From positions 1 through 64,000 of the forward strand of contig JAFPWG010000004.1 in the NCBI GenBank assembly GCA_017395045.1: a stretch of 64,000 nt of DNA, written 5' to 3'. Both the position numbers and the translations under genes were made by a program. Below the pieces are notes generated by a model, which saw only the letters and a program-made list of their open reading frames with translations, did not search any database and was not told where the DNA came from. The DNA comes from Bacteroidales bacterium. GTDB taxonomy: Bacteria; Bacteroidota; Bacteroidia; Bacteroidales; UBA932. Every line of letters starts with the position of its first letter. Positions within the stretch are counted from its first letter, which is position 1. Positions 7,717 through 13,994 of this stretch are shown here, piece after piece.

Positions 7717-8924
7717 GGCGTTTCCTCCATATCGCCGTGCTACTGCTCCTCTGCGGGGGCGTCCTCCATGCGCAGGACACCCGCAAGCAGGAGAGCCGCA
7801 AGGCACGCCTGGAGAAGGAAATCGCCGAGATCAACCGCCAGCTGAAGGAGAATTCCCGGTCCAGCAGCCGGGCCCTGACGGACCTTTCCCTGGTCCGCCG
7901 GAAGATCTCCGCACGGCAGGAACTCATCTCCGAAAGCGACCGGGAAATCCATGCCCTGAACGACTCCATGCGGGTGCGGCAGAAGGAGATCGACCGCCTG
8001 CAGGCCCGCCACGACACCCTCACGCTGTATTATAACCGTCTGGTGCGCAGCGCCTACAAGAACCGCGACAGCCGGATCTGGTACATGTACATCCTGGGCA
8101 GCGAAAACATCGGCCAGGCCGCCCGCCGTTTCAGCTACCTGAAAGGCTTTTCCCGGGAGATGTCCACGCAGGCCCGCCGCATCCAGGAAACCACGGCCAC
8201 CCTGGAGGTGGAGAAGCAACGCCTCGCACAGATGAAGGACGAGGCGGAATCCATCCGCCGGCAGCGCCAGGCCGACGTGGAATCCCTCCGCTCCGAGGAG
8301 AACGAGTCCTCGAACCTCGTCGCCCAGTTGCAGAAGGACCGCAGGAAATACCAGCGGGACCTGGAGAAAAAGAACCGCGAGGTGGAGGCCCTGAACCGCG
8401 AAATCGCCGCGATCATCCGCAAAGCCACGGCCGCGAAGAAGAAGGGCGCGACCACTTCCTCCTCCAAGTCCACGGCCAAAGGCGGCAAGAGCACTTCCAC
8501 GGAGGTCGATGAAAAGCTGTCCGCCGATTTCGCCGCCAACAAGGGCCGTCTTCCCTGGCCGGCCTCCGGCACGGTCATCGACTCGTACGGCCAGCACTAT
8601 CATCCGGTGTACAAGAACGTGAAACTGCCGTTCAACAACGGTGTCACGCTCGCGGTCGCCAAGGGCTCCCAGGCCCGTGCGGTCTTCGACGGGACCGTCG
8701 CCCAGATTGTCGTCATCGCCGGCTACGGCCAGTGCGTCCTGGTCCAGCACGGCTCCTATTTCACGTTCTACTGCAAGCTTAAATCCGTCTCGGTGAAGGC
8801 CGGCGAGAAGGTCAGGACCGGCCAGGTGCTCGGCACCGTGGACACCATTTCCGGCGAGGACCAGCTCCACTTCCAGCTCTGGAAGGACCGCGAGCCCCAG
8901 GACCCGGAAAGGTGGCTGAAATAG
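7713..8924 (+). CDS. EnvC-like murein hydrolase activator (degenerate M23/LytM)
   Basis: 403 residues. The ATG at 7713 overlaps the stop of the TPR gene; an open frame continues upstream but the signal peptide MRRFLHIAVLLLLCGGVLHAQ shows this is the start. Residues 22 to about 270 are long coiled coils rich in Arg, Glu, Lys and Gln. The C-terminal 120 residues form a LytM/peptidase M23 fold. The metal-binding positions of active M23 enzymes are not kept: the HxxxD region reads FNNGVTL, and the expected YxHL reads FYCKL. It therefore looks like an EnvC-type regulator that activates N-acetylmuramoyl-L-alanine amidases at the division septum rather than an endopeptidase. That role is inferred from architecture. 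Confidence 0.87.
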   Translation: MRRFLHIAVLLLLCGGVLHAQDTRKQESRKARLEKEIAEINRQLKENSRSSSRALTDLSLVRRKISARQELISESDREIHALNDSMRVRQKEIDRLQARHDTLTLYYNRLVRSAYKNRDSRIWYMYILGSENIGQAARRFSYLKGFSREMSTQARRIQETTATLEVEKQRLAQMKDEAESIRRQRQADVESLRSEENESSNLVAQLQKDRRKYQRDLEKKNREVEALNREIAAIIRKATAAKKKGATTSSSKSTAKGGKSTSTEVDEKLSADFAANKGRLPWPASGTVIDSYGQHYHPVYKNVKLPFNNGVTLAVAKGSQARAVFDGTVAQIVVIAGYGQCVLVQHGSYFTFYCKLKSVSVKAGEKVRTGQVLGTVDTISGEDQLHFQLWKDREPQDPERWLK

Positions 8925-9102
8925 GGCCGTTCCGCCCCTTGTTGAAAACTCTTCCAGTGAAGTAACAAGAAAGTTCTAGTTTTGAACGATTCTAAATTAT
9001 ATAGAATCGTAAATACTTGTAAATCACAGAATTAACAGCCTTATAAAGCTTTTGTTAATAACTTTTTCCCGAAGAACAGGAAGATTTTTCGGGGGAAAGG
9101 AT
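8925..9102. other. AT-rich intergenic region upstream of nrdD promoter
   Basis: The gap between the EnvC-like gene and nrdD is 307 bp in total. This upstream part is strongly AT-rich, contains the 23-bp palindrome at 8988-9010 and no credible ORF. No Rho-independent terminator for the preceding gene is evident. Confidence 0.6.
8988..9010. promoter_or_regulatory. palindromic operator candidate upstream of nrdD
   Basis: A perfect 9-bp inverted repeat (ACGATTCTA and TAGAATCGT) separated by AATTA, 93 bp upstream of the nrdD promoter box. It stands alone in AT-rich intergenic DNA with no T-tract, so it looks more like a dimeric regulator site than a terminator. The regulator is unknown. Confidence 0.45.
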
Positions 9103-9110
9103 TATCTTTG
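9103..9110 (+). promoter_or_regulatory. -7 promoter box of nrdDG
   Basis: TATCTTTG, a perfect TAnnTTTG match, 121 nt upstream of the nrdD ATG. This gives nrdDG the longest 5' leader among the promoters recognised in this window. Confidence 0.7.
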
Positions 9111-9231
9111 TCCTTGCAGTCCGGAGCACCCACACTCCGGGCCCTGACCGAAACGTAATAAAAAAACATAAACCTACGGCATCCGGCCCGAAGATGGAGG
9201 GCCGGCGCTGCCGGCAACTGACACTATTACT
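9111..9231 (+). promoter_or_regulatory. structured 5' leader of nrdDG with alternative hairpins
   Basis: Three inverted repeats are visible: CCGGAG/CTCCGG (9121-9126 and 9135-9140), CCGGCCC/GGGCCGG (9183-9189 and 9199-9205), and GCCGGC/GCCGGC (9201-9206 and 9210-9215). The last two share bases 9201-9205, so they cannot form together. The final hairpin ends 16 nt before the start codon. This is the layout of a regulatory leader; I do not recognise it as a known riboswitch class. Confidence 0.4.
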
Positions 9232-11442
9232 ATGGTAAAGCGTGTACTGAAACGCGACGGTAGACACGTCGAATTCAACAACCAGAAGATCGTTGCCGCC
9301 ATCCTCAAGGCGATGGACGTGACTGAGAACGGAGAGGACATCGTCCTTGCAGCCCAGATCGCCCATGCGATCTCCTCCATGGACAAGGAGGAGATGAGCG
9401 TGGAGGAAATCCAGGACTGCGTGGAGAACGAGCTGATGAACAGCCCCCGCCAGGAAGTGGCGAAGGAGTACATCCGCTACCGCAACAAGCGGAACATCGC
9501 CCGCCGGGCGAAGACCAACGAGATCTTCGAGACCATCATCGACGCCCAGGCCAACGACATCACCCGCGAGAACGCCAACATGAACGCCGACACGCCGGCG
9601 GGCATGATGATGAAGTTCGCCTCCGAGGCCACGAAGAGCTACGTGGACGAGTGCCTGCTCTCCGACCCGGTCCGTGAGGCGGTCGCCAAGAACTATATCC
9701 ACATCCACGACAAGGACTACTATCCCACGAAGTCCCTGACCTGCATCCAGCACCCGCTGGACCTCATCTTGGAGCACGGACTCAAGGCCGGTCACGGCGA
9801 GTCCCGTCCGGCGAAGCGCATCGAGACCGCTTCCGTCCTCGCCTGCATCTCCATGGAGACGGTGCAGAACGAGATGCATGGCGGCCAGGCCATCCCGGCC
9901 TTCGACTTCTATCTGGCTCCGTTCGTCCGCAAGACCTTCGAGGAAGAGGTGGACCAGGTGAGCGACCTGTTCAATACGGATTTCTCCGACCTCAAGAAGG
10001 TGGAGCTGGACGACTACATCAAGCGTGACCTCATCGGCCTGCAGGGCCGCGACCGTGCCCTCCAGCACGCCGTGAACCAGACGGTGAGCCGCGTCCACCA
10101 GGCCATGGAGGCGTTCGTGCACAACATGAACACCATCCACAGCCGCGGCGGCAACCAGGTCGTGTTCTCGTCCATCAACTACGGCACCGACACCTCCGCC
10201 GAGGGCCGCTGCATCATCCGCGAGATCCTGAACACCACCTATGAAGGCGTGGGCAACGGCTCCACCGCCATCTTCCCGATCCAGATCTGGAAGAAGAAGC
10301 GGGGCGTCTCCTATCTCCCGGGCGACCGCAACTACGACCTGTACAAATTCGCCTGCAAGGTGACCGCCCGCCGGTTCTTCCCGAACTTCCTGAACCTGGA
10401 CGCCACCTACAACCAGGACGACGCCTGGAAGGAGGACGATCCCAAGCGCTACATCCACGAGGTCGCCACGATGGGCTGCCGCACCCGGGTGTACGGCAAC
10501 CGCTTCGGGCCGAAGACCTCCATCGGCCGCGGCAACCTGTCCTTCACCACCATCAACATCGTGAAGCTCGCCATCGAGGCGATGAACGAGGAGCCGGAGA
10601 AGGACCGCCGCATCAAGAAGTTCTTCGAGAAGCTGGACTGGGCCCTGGACATCGCCGCCCGTCAGCTCAACGAGCGCTTCGAGTTCCAGAAGACCGCCCT
10701 CAAGAAGCAGTTCCCGCTGCTGATGAACGGCCTGTGGCTGGGCAGCGAGAAGCTGGAGGAGAACGACTCCATCGAGTCCGTCATCAACCAGGGCACCCTG
10801 TCCATCGGCTTCATCGGCCTGGCCGAATGCCTGATCGCCCTGATCGGCAAGCACCACGGCGAGAGCGACGAGGCCCAGGAGCTGGGCCTGCGGATCATCT
10901 CCCACATGGCGCAGAAGATCGACGGCTTCGCCGAGACCTTCCAGCACAACTTCACCTTCCTCGCCACTCCGGCGGAGGGCCTGGCCGGCAAGTTCACCAA
11001 GCGTGACAAGAAGACCTTCGGCGTCCTCCCGGGCATCACCGACAAGGACTACTACACGAACTCCAGCCACATCCCGGTGTACTATCACTGCTCGCCGGAG
11101 CACAAGGCCAAGATCGAGGGTCCGTACCACAAGTACGAGAACGCCGGCCACATCTTCTACGTGGAGATCGACGGCGACGCCACCCACAACCCGGAGGCCA
11201 TCATGCAGATCGTGGACCTGATGGACAAGTACGACATCGGTTACGGTTCCGTGAACCACAACCGCAACCGCTGCCTGGACTGCGGCTACGAGAACTCCGA
11301 GAAGGACCTCCACGAATGCCCGCACTGCCACGGCCATCACATTGACACCCTGCAGCGCATCACCGGCTACCTCGTGGGTACCACCAACCGCTGGAATTCC
11401 GGCAAGCTCGCCGAGCTGAAGGACAGGGTCGTTCACGAGTAG
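9232..11442 (+). CDS. nrdD: anaerobic (class III) ribonucleoside-triphosphate reductase
   Basis: NrdD reduces ribonucleotides to deoxyribonucleotides with a glycyl radical under anaerobic conditions. The 736-residue protein opens with an ATP-cone regulatory domain (about 3-95, starting VKRVLKRDGRHVEF). The large catalytic barrel follows. It ends with a zinc site of four cysteines (Cys681, Cys684, Cys696, Cys699) and the glycyl-radical loop RITGY, with the radical Gly at about 712. The stop TAG shares its last base with the GTG start of nrdG, the activating enzyme. Dependence on this oxygen-sensitive enzyme fits an anaerobe. No class I or II reductase is in the window. Confidence 0.97.
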   Translation: MVKRVLKRDGRHVEFNNQKIVAAILKAMDVTENGEDIVLAAQIAHAISSMDKEEMSVEEIQDCVENELMNSPRQEVAKEYIRYRNKRNIARRAKTNEIFETIIDAQANDITRENANMNADTPAGMMMKFASEATKSYVDECLLSDPVREAVAKNYIHIHDKDYYPTKSLTCIQHPLDLILEHGLKAGHGESRPAKRIETASVLACISMETVQNEMHGGQAIPAFDFYLAPFVRKTFEEEVDQVSDLFNTDFSDLKKVELDDYIKRDLIGLQGRDRALQHAVNQTVSRVHQAMEAFVHNMNTIHSRGGNQVVFSSINYGTDTSAEGRCIIREILNTTYEGVGNGSTAIFPIQIWKKKRGVSYLPGDRNYDLYKFACKVTARRFFPNFLNLDATYNQDDAWKEDDPKRYIHEVATMGCRTRVYGNRFGPKTSIGRGNLSFTTINIVKLAIEAMNEEPEKDRRIKKFFEKLDWALDIAARQLNERFEFQKTALKKQFPLLMNGLWLGSEKLEENDSIESVINQGTLSIGFIGLAECLIALIGKHHGESDEAQELGLRIISHMAQKIDGFAETFQHNFTFLATPAEGLAGKFTKRDKKTFGVLPGITDKDYYTNSSHIPVYYHCSPEHKAKIEGPYHKYENAGHIFYVEIDGDATHNPEAIMQIVDLMDKYDIGYGSVNHNRNRCLDCGYENSEKDLHECPHCHGHHIDTLQRITGYLVGTTNRWNSGKLAELKDRVVHE

Positions 11443-11948
11443 TGAGAATCAGAGTCCTCAGAATTCTGGAGCAGACGATGGCGGACGGACCGGGGTTCCG
11501 GACCGCCATCTATTGTGCTGGCTGCAGGCACGCGTGCAAGGGGTGCCATAACCCGCAGTCGTGGGATTTCAACGCGGGAGAGTGGATGGAGGTGGACGAA
11601 ATCCTGGACCTCATCAAGGCCGACTCGATGTCCAACGTGAGCTTCTCCGGCGGCGACCCCCTCTATCAGGTCGATGCCTTCACGGAACTCGCCCGCCGCA
11701 TTAAGGAAGAGACCGACAAGACCATCTGGTGCTGGACCGGTTTCACCCTGGAGGAAGTCCAGGCCGATCCGCACATGGCCCGGATCCTCCCGTATCTGGA
11801 CGTGCTCGTGGACGGTCCCTTCATCCTGGAGCAGCGCGATACGGACCTCCTTTTCCGCGGAAGCCCCAACCAGCGCATCATCTATCTGCACGGAGAGCCG
11901 GTGGAGGACATCATCCCCGGCACGGTCCCGCTGGAAAAGCTGCGGTAA
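11442..11948 (+). CDS. nrdG: NrdD-activating radical SAM enzyme
   Basis: NrdG uses S-adenosylmethionine and a 4Fe-4S cluster to generate the glycyl radical on NrdD. The 168-residue protein has the radical-SAM motif CX3CX2C at Cys28, Cys32 and Cys35, preceded by ADGPGFRTAIYCAGC, and the SAM-binding FSGGDPL further on. The start is GTG at 11442, overlapping the nrdD stop by one base, so translation is coupled. A strong bidirectional terminator follows directly. Confidence 0.96.
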   Translation: MRIRVLRILEQTMADGPGFRTAIYCAGCRHACKGCHNPQSWDFNAGEWMEVDEILDLIKADSMSNVSFSGGDPLYQVDAFTELARRIKEETDKTIWCWTGFTLEEVQADPHMARILPYLDVLVDGPFILEQRDTDLLFRGSPNQRIIYLHGEPVEDIIPGTVPLEKLR

Positions 11949-11985
11949 AAAGAATTGTCCCTGATGTTTCGGCATCAGGGACAAT
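11947..11985. terminator. bidirectional terminator between nrdG and mdh
   Basis: Perfect 13-bp inverted repeat (11954-11966 and 11973-11985) with a 6-nt TTTCGG loop. An A-run at 11947-11951 gives a T-tract for minus-strand transcription, and CATTT follows on the plus strand. It serves both convergent genes. Confidence 0.85.
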
Positions 11986-12002
11986 CATTTATGGGACTAC
12001 CG

Positions 12003-13028
12003 TTACTTGATACGGGGGAGTCTCCGGTTCCAGAGGTACGGGTTCATCTTGTGCCATTCATCCACGGGCGGGATGATGCCCAGTTCGATGATCTGGTCGC
12101 GGAGGTCCACAAGGTGGTCGTAAGAGGCCTTGAGGTCCGCCATCTCTTCCTTGTTGCCTTCAGGCATGGTGTAGTGGATGCCGGTCTCGTCCATGAAGGT
12201 AGGCATGGCCATGAAGACGTGGCTGTACTCGTGGGTGTCCACATAGGTTCCGGAAGGCCAGGGGAACTGTTCGCCGCCCCGGATGGCCGCTTCGATGGCC
12301 TTGATGGAGAGGTAGGCCGGGCTCTGGATGGAGCTGCGTCCGCGAAGCTTGATGATCTGGGCGCCGCCCTGGATGGTCTCCTGCTTGATGGCCTCGATGC
12401 GTTCCTTGGTCAGGCCCATTCTCGCGATCGGGGTGCCGCAGATGGTGGCTTTTGACATGAACACCGCCATGGACTCGCCGTGACCGCCGTAGGTAAAGGC
12501 GTTCTCCACGTCGGACTGCCTGACACCGAACTCCTTCGCCAGGTTGGTCTGCAGACGGGTACTGTCGAGGGCGGCCAGGGAGGACACCCGGCAGGGACGC
12601 AGACCGGAATGGATGAGGACGGTCAGGGCGGTGACATCGGCGGGGTTGAAGATGATCACGACATGCTTCACCTCCGGGCAATACTTGCGGATGTTGTCTC
12701 CGAGACCCGCAGCGATTTCGCAGTTTCCTTTCAGAAGGTCTTCACGGGTCATACCCTCCTTACGGGGAGCACCACCGGAGGAAATGATGTACTTGGCACC
12801 GGTGAAGGCTTCCTTCGGGTCCGTGGTGGCGATGAAACGCATGCGCGGGAAAGCGCTGTGCTGCATCTCCAGGAGGACACCGTTGTTGCCGGGTTCATAA
12901 ACATCGTACAGGCAGATATTCGGGGTCAGGCGCAACAGGGCCGCGATCATGGCCATGTTGGAACCGATCATACCGCCGGCGCCGACTATGAGGAGTTTCT
13001 CGTCCGTAAGAAAATTAGCTGTTGCCAT
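12003..13028 (-). CDS. mdh: malate dehydrogenase (lactate/malate dehydrogenase family)
   Basis: The enzyme interconverts malate and oxaloacetate with NAD; in anaerobic Bacteroidales it serves the reductive arm leading to fumarate and succinate. The 341-residue protein has the N-terminal dinucleotide-binding loop VGAGGMIGSN, the DVYEPG strand end that binds the NAD ribose, and the substrate-loop and catalytic region around GGAPRKEG and YGGHGES. The frame extends 21 residues upstream, but the ATG at 13028 gives the family-like N-terminus MATANFLTDEKLLIVG. It also lies 27 nt after a clear TAACTTTG box, whereas the longer form would begin at or upstream of that box. Confidence 0.9.
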   Translation of the reverse strand: MATANFLTDEKLLIVGAGGMIGSNMAMIAALLRLTPNICLYDVYEPGNNGVLLEMQHSAFPRMRFIATTDPKEAFTGAKYIISSGGAPRKEGMTREDLLKGNCEIAAGLGDNIRKYCPEVKHVVIIFNPADVTALTVLIHSGLRPCRVSSLAALDSTRLQTNLAKEFGVRQSDVENAFTYGGHGESMAVFMSKATICGTPIARMGLTKERIEAIKQETIQGGAQIIKLRGRSSIQSPAYLSIKAIEAAIRGGEQFPWPSGTYVDTHEYSHVFMAMPTFMDETGIHYTMPEGNKEEMADLKASYDHLVDLRDQIIELGIIPPVDEWHKMNPYLWNRRLPRIK

Positions 13029-13055
13029 AAATAGATACGCATTAGATTTCGGCCG

Positions 13056-13063
13056 CAAAGTTA
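13056..13063 (-). promoter_or_regulatory. -7 promoter box of mdh
   Basis: TAACTTTG on the minus strand, 27 nt upstream of the chosen mdh start. It stands back to back with the plus-strand promoter at 13100-13107. Confidence 0.65.
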
Positions 13064-13099
13064 CAAAACTTTTTTTATTTGTTATTGACAAAAAACGAT

Positions 13100-13107
13100 T
13101 ATCTTTG
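13100..13107 (+). promoter_or_regulatory. promoter of candidate small RNA
   Basis: TATCTTTG with a TTTG -33 element at 13078-13081, spacing 18 bp: a full match to the Bacteroidetes housekeeping promoter. No coding sequence starts for another 168 bp. Confidence 0.7.
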
Positions 13108-13111
13108 TGGA

Positions 13112-13243
13112 GTTAATTGGTAACAAGCCCTATGGAGCCTCCCAGTTGTGTCACGATTATGATCGGGGTCGTCAGTTCTGACGAACCTCCGTTGCGACGC
13201 ACTACATACTTGGAACACCCGGATCTTTTTTAAGATACCGGGC
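13112..13243 (+). ncRNA. candidate structured small RNA, possibly 6S RNA
   Basis: About 130 nt following a strong promoter, without an ORF. It can fold as a rod. CCCAGU (about 13141-13146) pairs with ACUUGG near 13208-13213 with one mismatch. GUGUC pairs with GACGC. Inside a large asymmetric bubble, a long apical hairpin is built on CGTCAG/CTGACG (13170-13175 and 13178-13183), extended by GGGGT/AACC. A second hairpin, CCCGGATCTT/AAGATaCCGGG (13218-13242), could end the transcript, although no long T-run follows. A rod with a central bubble is the hallmark of 6S RNA, which in Bacteroidales corresponds to the Bacteroidales-1 motif. I cannot confirm the assignment without a covariance search. 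Confidence 0.45.
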
Positions 13244-13275
13244 GCGGCTTTCGTATCTTGTTCAAAACCAAGTGT

Positions 13276-13911
13276 ATGGGACTATATCTGAAGAAGAAAC
13301 TGGACAATGAAGCGGAGATCGGCGTGTGGCAGATCACCGAAACCGAAGAGGAGCTCGTAGAACTCAGCTCCACCCCCAGCGACGAGATGGAGGAGATCTC
13401 GTTCATCCGCAGCGAATCCCTGCGGAAGCAGCGCCTGGCCGTGCGCGCGCTCCTCAATACCATGTTCGATGACAAGGTGTATCTGAGCCACCACGACAAC
13501 GGCAAGCCTTACATCGAGAACAATCCTGTGAACATCTCCATCACCCATACGGCCAAGTATGTCGCCGTGATCCTCCACGAGGAGGAGAACGTGGGCATCG
13601 ACATCGAGTCCCTGGACCGCGACTTCTCCGCGGTGGAGAAGAAGGCCCTTTCGGAGGATGAAATCGAGGACCTCGAAGACGAAAAGCGCAACGAGCAGCT
13701 CGCCATCTACTGGTGCGCGAAGGAGGCTATTTTCAAGCTCCTGAGCCGTTACAACGTGGATTTTGCCGAGCAGATCGAGATCGAGCGCTTCCGCCTCCGC
13801 GGCGAGGGCGAGCTGGAAGCCACCTTCAGCGCCAAGAACGAAGAAGAGGAATTTGACCTGGAATACATCACGTTCGACCGCCACGTCCTCGTGTGGGTCG
13901 TGGGCGAGTAG
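13276..13911 (+). CDS. 4'-phosphopantetheinyl transferase (Sfp type)
   Basis: The enzyme transfers the phosphopantetheine arm of CoA onto a conserved Ser of acyl or peptidyl carrier proteins. The 211-residue protein shows the three superfamily motifs: SITHTAKYVA, VGIDIE (the magnesium-binding Asp and Glu) and WCAKEAIFKL. A start six codons upstream is possible, but MGLYLKKKL at 13276 is preferred. The preceding 160 bp carry the candidate small RNA, and the hairpin at 13939-13965 follows the gene. No carrier-protein or polyketide cluster is adjacent, so it probably serves the fatty-acid ACP. Confidence 0.9.
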   Translation: MGLYLKKKLDNEAEIGVWQITETEEELVELSSTPSDEMEEISFIRSESLRKQRLAVRALLNTMFDDKVYLSHHDNGKPYIENNPVNISITHTAKYVAVILHEEENVGIDIESLDRDFSAVEKKALSEDEIEDLEDEKRNEQLAIYWCAKEAIFKLLSRYNVDFAEQIEIERFRLRGEGELEATFSAKNEEEEFDLEYITFDRHVLVWVVGE

Positions 13912-13938
13912 TCCTTTTCCGGCAGAATACCAACTTAT

Positions 13939-13965
13939 GGGGATTGAATCATTGGTTCAATCCCC
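13939..13965 (+). terminator. perfect hairpin overlapping the feoAB promoter
   Basis: Inverted repeat GGGGATTGAA and TTCAATCCCC with a 7-nt loop. It ends 1 base before the feoAB -7 box, and its left arm contains the TTGA -33 candidate. It may be the terminator of the transferase gene, an operator for an iron-responsive repressor of feoAB, or both. Confidence 0.55.
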
Positions 13966-13966
13966 T

Positions 13967-13974
13967 TATCTTTG
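13967..13974 (+). promoter_or_regulatory. -7 promoter box of feoAB
   Basis: TATCTTTG, with TTGA at 13944-13947 spaced 19 bp upstream, inside the left arm of the hairpin. The feoAB ATG follows 20 nt later. Confidence 0.65.
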
Positions 13975-13994
13975 CGCCCGAAAGCGCAAACCTA

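Noticed and set aside
8988-9010. NrdR, Fur/PerR or CRP/FNR box
   Set aside because: The palindrome shares AT-rich core letters with several of these but matches no consensus well enough to name a regulator.
9055-11436. 793-codon open frame on the minus strand opposite nrdD
   Set aside because: It is rich in Val, Leu, His, Gly and Asp with no family features. Long antisense frames are expected in GC-rich genes with strong third-position bias; nrdD on the other strand has every catalytic motif.
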